From positions 1 through 64,000 of the forward strand of contig JBFWXN010000012.1 of the NCBI GenBank assembly GCA_050187415.1: 64,000 bases of DNA. The letters run 5' to 3'. The position numbers and the translations under genes were made by a program. The notes beneath the pieces are model-generated. The model did not search any database. It was not told where the DNA came from and was given only the letters and a program-made list of their open reading frames with translations. This document shows positions 44,000-51,903 of the stretch, piece after piece (within the stretch, counting starts at the first letter, position 1; the number at the start of each line of letters is the position of its first letter). The DNA comes from Ga0077555 sp050187415 (GTDB taxonomy: Bacteria; Pseudomonadota; Alphaproteobacteria; Rhizobiales; Hyphomicrobiaceae).

Positions 44000-45202
44000 G
44001 ACGGGCCAAGTGGGCGGCGCCGATCCCCGGGCCCGGCCATCCTCGGAGGATTTAGACGCGGAGGACACCGCGCAACCCCGCATGCGCTCCTCGCAGTTCG
44101 AAACACGAAGGTCCGAAACCACGTTGGAGGTGTCCTCCACGTGTCGTCAAAATATCCGCGCTGCGAACGCCGGGCAATTTGGATCGGTATTTTCACGACA
44201 ATCCTTGTGCATTGCTTCTCTCGGACAGTGCGCTCCGATCGTGCATTGAAAGGCCTTATCGGCGTGATTCCGGGAGCTTGCGTGCGGCAGGGGGCTGCGC
44301 ACCGGCCGCTCCATTGTGGCCGCCGAGTGACAGCAAGCGGGCTCGTCGCGTTGGGGACGTCACGCCGGGGCCCAACTGGCGCCCAGGTCACTGGCTAATG
44401 GTCTCATGTGCAAAGGCGTGCGTGGCGAGTTCGGTGGCTTTGCGCAGTCGAGTGGAGTTGCGTCTGTGCGTTGGCTGAGTGCGGGCGGTTGCCCTGTTCC
44501 GGCGCGTACGCGGCCCTCCACCTTCTCCGGTTGACCTGATGCGGTGAGGGCGGCGCCATGGCGGGCAAAGGTGTGGACGACGCGCGGGTTCGCGCGGCCA
44601 GTCTCGGTCGCGGTGTCGATCTGGACTGGGACGACAGCACCGCGCATCCGGCAGCGGCGGCGCGTCGGACAGTCCCCACCGTCTCCACGGCTATGCCTCC
44701 GTCGACCGCGCGGACGATGACTGTGACCGCCGCGCGTGAAAGTGTCACATACATGCTGGCGGCGAGTGAAGCTCGTCTGCCTGATGCCCTTCGGGCACGC
44801 GCCGGCCTGGCCCACGTGCAGCCCAAGAATGCGCCCATGGAGGTGGCCGACACGGATGGAGCCCGGCGCACGTCGATGCGCCCCCTCCCGACCAGCGGCG
44901 AGCTCCATTGGGCAGGACGTCACGACCGCGAGCAGCGGCAAGTCGTTCGCGGCAGCGAGCCTTCGGCGCGTCCGGCCGATGCGCGTGGCAGCCTGCGTGC
45001 GATCGCACGACGCATCGGACCACAGACAGGGGAGGGCTGAGTTGCTTCGTCAGATGGTATCGAAGACGTTCGCCTGAGAACTCACATGCGCCGTCCCGGA
45101 AAGGCGCCTCCTTAAGCACTAAATTAACCCGTCTAGCCTCAAATTCCGAAGGCAACGACGAAGAGTGCGGAGCGCGGATCCGCACCACGAGGGAAACACA
45201 CA
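44000..45202. other. About 1.2 kb without a recognisable gene
   Basis: Several open frames of 100-190 codons lie here on both strands, which is expected at this GC content. The best plus-strand candidate (44558-45040, 160 codons) has GAGGG eight bases before its ATG and a fairly high third-position GC, but its product is arginine- and alanine-rich with no domain I know. Frames on the minus strand overlap it and look no better. The stretch may hold a decayed gene, a promoter for the next gene, or an unknown small gene. Confidence 0.4.
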
Positions 45203-45862
45203 ATGCGCCCCACCAACCCTCCCTTCAGACCCTTCGAGACAAAAGAGGAGCGCGAGACCAGTTTGATAGCGTTTATACGCAACGCCCTCGACGCGACCGC
45301 AAGCGGTCGCGTGGACGCGATTTCGGTGTTGGCACGTTCGCCGAGCAGCCCCGTGGTCGCGGCCCTGCTCACGCTGTCCGAGGAGCTTGCGGCAACCCGC
45401 GTCGGCTCACGGTTCGTGCTCGCGGGTGGTTCCGCGGCGGCCGAAAACGAAACATGGAATCTGACGTTCAGCGCCAGCTTCGTGCACGAAATCAGATTGA
45501 CCAGCAGCCCGCGAGTACTCGATGGCCACGAGCAACTCATCGTGGGAGACCGGGCCGTGTGGTTCGGCGACTGCATGCGTCGAGACCCGACGAAGCGCGA
45601 TGCGTTCAACAGCTATCTGCCGAACGACCCCGCCACCGCGCGTGCGAGCCGATTTGCATTCCAAAGCCTATGGCAACGCGCGCAGTCCATTTACCGCAAC
45701 GGTGCCCTGTCGTCGGTGGTCGTGACCTCGTCTGAGGAGACCGGTGCCAGCACTGTTGCCGCCGTTCCCGCAGGGCCGGTCGACACCTTACGCCATCTTG
45801 GCGGCAATGGGTCATCGGTAGCCGAGACACTCGCCGCGTGGCAGCCGCTGACGCGTCACTAA
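45203..45862 (+). CDS. Hypothetical protein
   Basis: A 219-residue soluble protein that I do not recognise. It has no signal peptide or membrane helix. It begins with a charged helix (FETKEERETSLIAFIRNAL) and continues with alternating strands and helices; the densest conserved-looking part is DGHEQLIVGDRAVWFGDCMRR near residue 108. GAGGG precedes the ATG with loose spacing. The gene contains a perfect 22-base palindrome at 45291-45312. Neighbours on both sides point the other way or are non-coding, so context gives no clue. Confidence 0.55.
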   Translation: MRPTNPPFRPFETKEERETSLIAFIRNALDATASGRVDAISVLARSPSSPVVAALLTLSEELAATRVGSRFVLAGGSAAAENETWNLTFSASFVHEIRLTSSPRVLDGHEQLIVGDRAVWFGDCMRRDPTKRDAFNSYLPNDPATARASRFAFQSLWQRAQSIYRNGALSSVVVTSSEETGASTVAAVPAGPVDTLRHLGGNGSSVAETLAAWQPLTRH

Positions 45863-45923
45863 GGCACGCAACGCACCCCGACACTGCGCGGCGGCGATCG
45901 GCCGGTCCCCGCCGCCGCGTATG

Positions 45924-46832
45924 TCATGCGAACGCCGCGATGACTTCCTCGATGGCTTTCATCTGGTTTCCGGCCGCCGACGATGGCACGATGATCGGCG
46001 TCTTGATGCCGGCTTCGCGCCAGACCTCGATACCGTCGAGTACTTTCGATTTCGGCCCGAACAACGTGGTGTCGGCAAGCCACCTGTCGGAAAAGCATTT
46101 GGGCACATCCTCTTGGCGCCCCTCGGCGAGGGCCTTTTCGATGGCCTCCATCTCCTCGACGTAGCCCGCTTCCTTCCAGTAATTGCGATAGTTCGGCAGC
46201 AGGCCGTAAGACGTGAGCGTCTTGCGATTGACGGCCTTGGCGGCCTCGATGTCGTCGCAGATGCAGGTGGGCACCATGTTGCACACGGTGAAGTTCGGGT
46301 CGCTGCGCTTTGTCTCCGGCAGGACGGAGAGGCTCTGCTTCATGTGCGAACGGGCGCCATTGGCGAACACCAGTCCGTCGGCCACCTCTCCGGAGAGTTG
46401 AACCATTTTCGTCCGCAGCGCCGCCAGGACGACGGGCGGCATGGCGCCGAGGCCCTGTGCTGCGCGATAGCGCTCGACGAAGCTGCGCATGTCGGCCAGA
46501 GGTTTGCCCGGCGTCACGCCCATGCGGACATGGTGCGGCGCATGGCTGACGCCGACGCCGAGGCGGAAGCGCCCACCGGACACCTCGTGAATGAACGCTG
46601 CGCTCTGCGTGAAATCGCTGAGCGTGCGCGAGTAGATGGGTGCGATCGACGTGGCGAACGAGATCCGCTTCGTCGTCAAGGCCAGCGCCTCGCAAAGCGA
46701 CATGTTCGAGAACATCGACGGCGACCAGATGCCGGCGAATCCAGCGTCCTCGATCCTCTGCGCCGCCTCGAGCGTGGCCCTGCGTCGTCCCGGCACGGCG
46801 ACGAGGCTGATGGCGGGCATTTGCTTGGTCAT
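45924..46832 (-). CDS. LLM-class flavin-dependent oxidoreductase
   Basis: A 302-residue TIM-barrel protein of the luciferase-like monooxygenase superfamily. Segments such as RIEDAGFAGIWSPSMF near residue 26, ISFATSIAPIYSRT near 56, EVSGGRFRLGVGVSH near 82 and the VVLAALRTKMVQLSGEVADGLVF stretch (in two parts) near 134 fit the F420- or FMN-dependent branch. The substrate is unknown. AGGAAGG precedes the ATG. It is the last gene of a minus-strand group with nitronate monooxygenase and O-methyltransferase genes. Confidence 0.85.
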   Translation of the reverse strand: MTKQMPAISLVAVPGRRRATLEAAQRIEDAGFAGIWSPSMFSNMSLCEALALTTKRISFATSIAPIYSRTLSDFTQSAAFIHEVSGGRFRLGVGVSHAPHHVRMGVTPGKPLADMRSFVERYRAAQGLGAMPPVVLAALRTKMVQLSGEVADGLVFANGARSHMKQSLSVLPETKRSDPNFTVCNMVPTCICDDIEAAKAVNRKTLTSYGLLPNYRNYWKEAGYVEEMEAIEKALAEGRQEDVPKCFSDRWLADTTLFGPKSKVLDGIEVWREAGIKTPIIVPSSAAGNQMKAIEEVIAAFA

Positions 46833-46877
46833 GACGGCTTCCTTCCTGACGCGACGGAGCAGGTCGCATGTTCCGCT

Positions 46878-47831
46878 TCAAAGACCCGCGATCTCGGGCA
46901 TTCTCTTGGCCAACCGGGCGGCCTCGGCCAGCATGCCGTCGATCAGTTCGCCCACCGTGGGGACGTCGTTGATCATCCCCGCGATCTGGCCCGCTGCGGA
47001 TTGGCGCTTCTGGCTTTTGTCCTCGGCATTGCGCGTCGCACGGACGGCGCGCAGCGAGACCTGAACGTCCGCCTCTGGAGCACGCTGCGCGAGAGCCTCC
47101 TCATAGGCGGCAATCTCGGGCGTCGCGATGCAGCGGACTGTTGCGCCGGTCATCGCGCGCGTGACGATCGTGTCCGTCTCGCGCATTTCGAGCAGTCGTT
47201 GCCGCCCCCAGTCGTTGAGATCGGATTCGGTCGTCGCCATGAAGCGGGTACCCATTTGGATGCCTTGCGCGCCAAGGGCAAAGGCCGCGAGAAAACCGCG
47301 TGCATCGCCGATGCCGCCGGCCGCGAGCACCGGAATGCGGACCGCGTCGACGACCATCGGCACGAGCGGCATGGTGGCAACGGTGCCGACGTGCCCCCCT
47401 GCCTCCGTGCCCGATGCGACGACCGCATCCACGCCCTCCGCCTCCATGCGCCGCGCGTGCTCCACCGTGGGAATGACGGATACCACCTTGATGCCCGCCT
47501 TCTTCAACTTGGCGACCGCTTCCTCGCCCGGATCGGCCCGCCCAGTGGTGACCACGGGAATGCCTTGCTCGATGCACGTGGCGACGCAACGCTCCGTGAT
47601 GCCGCGGCCCATCGGCATGATGTTGACGCCGAAAGGCAATGTCGTGCGCTGGCGGACGGCGGCGATGTCCTCGCGCAAACGCTTGTCGGTTCCGCCAAAT
47701 GTCGGCAGAACGCCGAGCCCCCCGGCGTTCGAGACCGCGGCGACCAACTCGACACCGCCTCCCCCCTGCATCGCGCCTTGCAGAATCGGAACACGGATGC
47801 CCAGGAGATCGCAGAGCGGTGTGTGGAACAT
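46878..47831 (-). CDS. Nitronate monooxygenase family protein
   Basis: A 317-residue FMN TIM-barrel enzyme of the 2-nitropropane dioxygenase family. It begins FHTPLCDLLGIRVPILQGAMQGGG, has GVDAVVASGTEAGGHVG near residue 138 with the family's GxEAGGH motif, and VLAAGGIGDARGFLAAFALGAQGIQMGTRF around 178-207 (read in parts). Such enzymes oxidise alkyl nitronates; many homologues act on other substrates or in polyketide and fatty-acid chemistry. It lies between the O-methyltransferase and LLM genes on the same strand. Confidence 0.88.
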   Translation of the reverse strand: MFHTPLCDLLGIRVPILQGAMQGGGGVELVAAVSNAGGLGVLPTFGGTDKRLREDIAAVRQRTTLPFGVNIMPMGRGITERCVATCIEQGIPVVTTGRADPGEEAVAKLKKAGIKVVSVIPTVEHARRMEAEGVDAVVASGTEAGGHVGTVATMPLVPMVVDAVRIPVLAAGGIGDARGFLAAFALGAQGIQMGTRFMATTESDLNDWGRQRLLEMRETDTIVTRAMTGATVRCIATPEIAAYEEALAQRAPEADVQVSLRAVRATRNAEDKSQKRQSAAGQIAGMINDVPTVGELIDGMLAEAARLAKRMPEIAGL

Positions 47832-47840
47832 GACGCCGCC

Positions 47841-48851
47841 TTACGCTTTCGAGCCGACGATGCGGCTCAGCGAGCCGGGGATGAACTCCTCGACAGTCAC
47901 ATCGCGGAAGCCGGCGGCCTCGAAATAGCCGATCACGTCGGCTTCCGAGTGGGCGACGCCCTCGGATTCCGAGATCGCCTGTCCAAGACCCCAGTAGGCT
48001 GGCCCCCATGGCCCGGTGCGCTGGTTGTTGGTGGTTTCGCCGATCAGGTGGAACTGTCCACCTGGCAGCAGGGCATCGTGCGCCTTCTTCACGACCGAGG
48101 CGATGATCTCACGCGCGTACATGGGCAGGTTGGAGGCCATGATGGCGACGTCGCAGTCGGTCGGGAATGGATCGGTGACGAAATTGCAGGGCTCCGCGGT
48201 GACGCGATCGGCGACGCCGTTCTCGGCAAGAAACTCGCGTGCCACGGTGACGACGGGCGGCAAATCGAGCACCACGCCGCGGATATGGGGGTGCTGCTTC
48301 GCCGCCTGGATGCAGTAGGCGCCCGAGCCGCCGCCGATATCCATGATGCGGCTGCGCCGGGCGAGGTCCACTTGGCGCACGAAACGGCGTCCGGCGCCCA
48401 TGCCGATGGAATACGTCGCCTTGTGGTAGCGACGGGCGTCCTCCACCGTAAAGTCGCCGATCGAGCCCATGCGCTTGAGCTGTGGCACGCGCAAGTGCTC
48501 GGCGAGGCGGCCCCATTCATTCCACTGCGGCTTCGTAAAGGTGATCCAGGGCCCCATGTAGCCGGGCTCGCCGTCGACCAGGAACCGCTGCACGTCCGCG
48601 GCATTTGTCAATCGCTCGCCGTTTCGCTCGACGAGGCCGGCCGCGCACAGCACCACCACCAGCCGCTCGGCATTCGTCGGCAGAATGCCAACGGCCGCGG
48701 CGATCTCCTCGAAGCTGCCGGCACCCTTGGCGATCGCCGTGAACACACCGAGTTCGACGGCAGCCATCAAGGCCGCCGACTGGCCATACGCCTGGGCAAT
48801 GTTCTGAAGACGTACCGTTGTCAGGCTGGCACGTTCGGCGGGTTGGCTCAT
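47841..48851 (-). CDS. SAM-dependent O-methyltransferase (plant COMT-like type with dimerisation domain)
   Basis: A 336-residue methyltransferase. The first 90 residues form the winged-helix dimerisation domain (LMAAVELGVFTAIAKGAGSFEEIAA). The catalytic domain shows the SAM motif IMDIGGGSGAYCIQAAKQHP near 168, VVLDLPPVV near 190 and GFRDVTVEEF near the end. Members methylate phenols, polyketides or hydroxyindoles. The ATG at 48851 begins the family sequence; the upstream frame runs into the divergent promoter region. It heads the minus-strand group. Confidence 0.85.
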   Translation of the reverse strand: MSQPAERASLTTVRLQNIAQAYGQSAALMAAVELGVFTAIAKGAGSFEEIAAAVGILPTNAERLVVVLCAAGLVERNGERLTNAADVQRFLVDGEPGYMGPWITFTKPQWNEWGRLAEHLRVPQLKRMGSIGDFTVEDARRYHKATYSIGMGAGRRFVRQVDLARRSRIMDIGGGSGAYCIQAAKQHPHIRGVVLDLPPVVTVAREFLAENGVADRVTAEPCNFVTDPFPTDCDVAIMASNLPMYAREIIASVVKKAHDALLPGGQFHLIGETTNNQRTGPWGPAYWGLGQAISESEGVAHSEADVIGYFEAAGFRDVTVEEFIPGSLSRIVGSKA

Positions 48852-49044
48852 TGGACGTTCCTCGTGTGTTTTTCGAAGTGTTCCCCAGAGATGCGGGCGA
48901 CGCAATGGGCGAGAGCGGACGCTGCGTAGGGGCGCTGGGGTTGACAGTCCCGGCGGCGCTTGCCGCATCATGCGCGGATCGCCGCACCGCGCCCATGAGC
49001 TGGTGGGGTGGCAACGGCGGACGCGATAGCGCTCAGAGGATAGC

Positions 49045-50226
49045 ATGACCATCGGATCATCGGGCTCATCCATCGACGCAAGCCCCGCCGACATTTCCGG
49101 TTCGCCACTGGCAGAGGTTCTGCGCCAGCCTCTGATGCTCGGCCTCTTCCTCCCTATTCAGGACGGCGGGTGGTCGACCTCGACGTTGCCGCGTACCACC
49201 ACCTGGACGTTCGATTACAACGCCGCACTCACGCGCGAGGCGGAAAACCTCGGCTTCGACCTTGTCTTCGGCCTTGCCCAATGGACTTCCAAAGGCGGGT
49301 ACGGCGGACACATGCGCTATCGCGAGATCTCGATCGACAGCTTCATGACGGTGTCGGCGTTGGCGGCGGTCACCAAACGCATTCTCCTGATCTCCACGAT
49401 CCACGTTCTTTACGGTCCGTGGCATCCGGTTCATCTCGCCAAGTTCGGTGCCACGCTCGACCACATCTCGGGCGGAAGGTGGGGCGCCAATATCGTGACC
49501 GGCTATGCCGCGCGTGAACCGGCGATGTTCGGCATGACGAAGGTCGAGCACGACCGGCGCTACGAGATGGCGGATGTCTTCGCCGAACGGCTGAAGCAAC
49601 TCTGGACGGGCACGGAAAATCTGACTGTCGAAGGTCCCTTCTGGGCCATGGAGGACGCTTTCATTACGCCGAAGCCGTGCTTTGGTCGTCCCATCCTCGT
49701 CAATGCAACCGGTTCGCCCGCCGGCATCGAGTACGCGGCCCGGCATTCGGATATCGTCTTCATCACGAGCCCGTCGGGCAACCAGCTCAAGCACGCGCTG
49801 GAGAGTGTACCGGCTCATGCCCAGGCTATTCGCGATGCGGCGCGGCGCCATGGCCGCCAGATCCGCACGATCATCAACCCGATGGTCGTGTGCCGGCCGA
49901 CGGAACGCGAGGCGATGGCCTATCGCGATGCCATTCTCGACGCGGCCGACACCGGCGCGGTCGAGGGCTTTGCCGCGCATGGGCGGGCGGGCGATGCTCA
50001 ATCCTGGAGCAAGGCCGAGCGGCTCGATCGTGCCTTGGGCGGCAATCTGCATTTGGTCGGCTCGCCGGAGCAAATCGTCGACGGCTTCATCCGCCTGAAG
50101 AAAGCCGGCTGCGATGGCGTGCAGCTCACGTTCTATGATTTCTCGGTGGATCTTGCCTATTTCGGTGAGGCTGTTCTGCCCCTGATGATCGAGGCCGGTC
50201 TGCGCCTGCCCGTCGTCCGCGCATAG
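49045..50226 (+). CDS. LLM-class flavin monooxygenase, SfnG/RutA-like
   Basis: A 393-residue bacterial luciferase-like TIM barrel. The run GPWHPVHLAKFGATLDHISGG near 110 and EHDRRYEMADVFAERL near 170 are like those of dimethylsulfone monooxygenase SfnG and related two-component FMNH2-dependent enzymes (SsuD, RutA). The first 30 residues are an extra polar leader. The substrate cannot be told; a sulfone or a ring amide is a fair guess. AGAGGA precedes the ATG. The gene is divergent from the O-methyltransferase group and heads a plus-strand run with SDR and hydrolase genes. The 193-base gap to the divergent gene should hold both promoters. Confidence 0.82.
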   Translation: MTIGSSGSSIDASPADISGSPLAEVLRQPLMLGLFLPIQDGGWSTSTLPRTTTWTFDYNAALTREAENLGFDLVFGLAQWTSKGGYGGHMRYREISIDSFMTVSALAAVTKRILLISTIHVLYGPWHPVHLAKFGATLDHISGGRWGANIVTGYAAREPAMFGMTKVEHDRRYEMADVFAERLKQLWTGTENLTVEGPFWAMEDAFITPKPCFGRPILVNATGSPAGIEYAARHSDIVFITSPSGNQLKHALESVPAHAQAIRDAARRHGRQIRTIINPMVVCRPTEREAMAYRDAILDAADTGAVEGFAAHGRAGDAQSWSKAERLDRALGGNLHLVGSPEQIVDGFIRLKKAGCDGVQLTFYDFSVDLAYFGEAVLPLMIEAGLRLPVVRA

Positions 50227-50315
50227 CGACCACTTCGATATTTCTGGACAACCGCGGCTTGCGGACCGGACAATCCACCGCACAAAATAACGAGATCACC
50301 GGAGGGAGACGCCGC

Positions 50316-51080
50316 ATGCGCTTCAAGGGACGAGTCGCGCTGATCACGGCAGCGGCCAGCGGAATTGGCCGTGCGACGGCTGACATCGTCGCGCGCGAGG
50401 GCGGGGCGGTTGCGCTGGTCGACACCAACAAAGAGCGGCTCGAGGCGGCTGTCTCCGAGATCGTGGCCGCCGGAGGCAAGGCGCATCCCTACAATGCAAG
50501 CGCCCTCGACGCGAAGGCGGTGGATGCGGTCGCGGCCGACGTCGCGAGCCGCTTCGGCAGCATCGATATCCTCGTCAACGGCGTGGGCGGCTCGACCATC
50601 ATCGCCAAGCCCGGTGCTGAAACCGACGAACTGACCCTGGCCGACTGGCAAGCCATCGTCGACTTCAACCTGAATGGCACATTCCTTTTCACGCACGCCG
50701 TCATCCCGATCATGAAGCGCCAGAAGCGCGGCAAGATCGTCAACATCGCGTCGATCGCGGGGCGGGGCAAAAGCGTCGCCTCCTCGTCGGCCTATGCGGC
50801 GGCGAAAGGCGGCATCATCGCCTTCACCACGAAGCTCTCGCACGAGCTCGGGCCCTTCGGCATCAACGTGAATGCGATCGCGCCTTCCATGACGCTGACC
50901 GAGCGGATCGGTCCCCGGTGGGAGCAGCAGCCGCCCGAGAAGCAGGCGGCCGACATCGAGCGCATCCCGTTGCGGCGCATGGCCCAGGCGGTCGACCAGG
51001 CTAACGTCGTCGCCTTTCTCGGATCATCCGACGCGGATTACGTGACGGGCCTGACCATCGACGTCACCGGCGGCCTTTGA
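50316..51080 (+). CDS. Short-chain dehydrogenase/reductase
   Basis: A 254-residue classical SDR. It has the cofactor motif TAAASGIGRATA near residue 12, NGVGGS near 89 (variant of NNAG), the serine in NIASIAG near 143 and the YAAAKGG catalytic motif near 158. It ends with TIDVTGGL. It oxidises or reduces a secondary alcohol/ketone. GGAGGGAGAC precedes the ATG at 50316. It lies between the LLM monooxygenase and the alpha/beta hydrolase, likely one catabolic operon. Confidence 0.92.
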   Translation: MRFKGRVALITAAASGIGRATADIVAREGGAVALVDTNKERLEAAVSEIVAAGGKAHPYNASALDAKAVDAVAADVASRFGSIDILVNGVGGSTIIAKPGAETDELTLADWQAIVDFNLNGTFLFTHAVIPIMKRQKRGKIVNIASIAGRGKSVASSSAYAAAKGGIIAFTTKLSHELGPFGINVNAIAPSMTLTERIGPRWEQQPPEKQAADIERIPLRRMAQAVDQANVVAFLGSSDADYVTGLTIDVTGGL

Positions 51081-51108
51081 CCGGCCGATTGCGCAGCATG
51101 GAGTTGAC

Positions 51109-51798
51109 ATGACAACGTTCGTTCTCATTCACGGTGCCTATCAGGGCGGCTGGATCTGGCAACGCATTACCAGCCGGTTGCGCGATCAGGGCCATGCGGC
51201 CTACGCGCCGACGCTCGATGGCTGTGCCGAGCGCAAGGGAAGCTTGCGGGCCGGCATCACGACCGAAACACACGCCCAGGAAATTGCCGATCTGCTGTTC
51301 TACGAGGACCTGAAGGACGTCGTCTTGGTCGGGACCTCGTCCGGAGGCATGGTGATGGCGTCGGTCGCGGAGCGCGTTCCCGAGCGCGTGTCGCGAGTGG
51401 TCTTCGCCGATGCTTTGGCGCTGTTCGACGGCGAGAAGATACGCGACATCGTAAAGCGCACGGCCACGATCGAGGGTGAGATTGCGATCGGGCCGGATCG
51501 GAAGGACGCCGCCGACCGATTGTTCGCCGGCCTCGACGAGGCAACGAAGCAGTGGGCGGCGGAACGGATCTCGTTGCATCCGCGGGCGGTATTCTACGAG
51601 CCTGTCGACCTCAAGCATTTCTGGGACAGGCCGTGGAAGGCATCCGTCCTGTACTGCTCAGGTGCCCCCAACCCGGGCGAGGCACACATTCGCCGCGCCT
51701 GCGACCGGTTGAATGGTCGCTGGCACGTGATAGATACCGGCCACTATCCGATGCTCTCGACACCCGATGAACTGACCCGTTTCATTCTGCAGGAATGA
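51109..51798 (+). CDS. Alpha/beta hydrolase (esterase/hydroxynitrile-lyase-like)
   Basis: A 229-residue small alpha/beta hydrolase of the salicylate-esterase/hydroxynitrile-lyase-like branch. The start FVLIHGAYQGGWIW gives the oxyanion hole, GTSSGGM near 81 carries the nucleophile serine, and DTGHYPM near 210 holds the catalytic histidine. It probably hydrolyses an ester or lactone product of the preceding enzymes. It lies 28 bases after the SDR gene. Confidence 0.88.
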   Translation: MTTFVLIHGAYQGGWIWQRITSRLRDQGHAAYAPTLDGCAERKGSLRAGITTETHAQEIADLLFYEDLKDVVLVGTSSGGMVMASVAERVPERVSRVVFADALALFDGEKIRDIVKRTATIEGEIAIGPDRKDAADRLFAGLDEATKQWAAERISLHPRAVFYEPVDLKHFWDRPWKASVLYCSGAPNPGEAHIRRACDRLNGRWHVIDTGHYPMLSTPDELTRFILQE

Positions 51799-51903
51799 GC
51801 AGCTCGATCGGCCTCGGACGTTAATCGTGCTGTCCGTCTGGCAGCGCGCGGGGCGAATATTGCGACCTCTCCGCGGGGCTCGCAGCTTGCCGGGTCGCGG
51901 GAC

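Noticed and set aside
45921..48929. A 1002-codon open frame on the plus strand
   Set aside because: It runs antisense through the LLM, nitronate monooxygenase and O-methyltransferase genes, all of which have clear family motifs. The antisense product is arginine- and histidine-rich without any domain. This is the usual effect of high GC.
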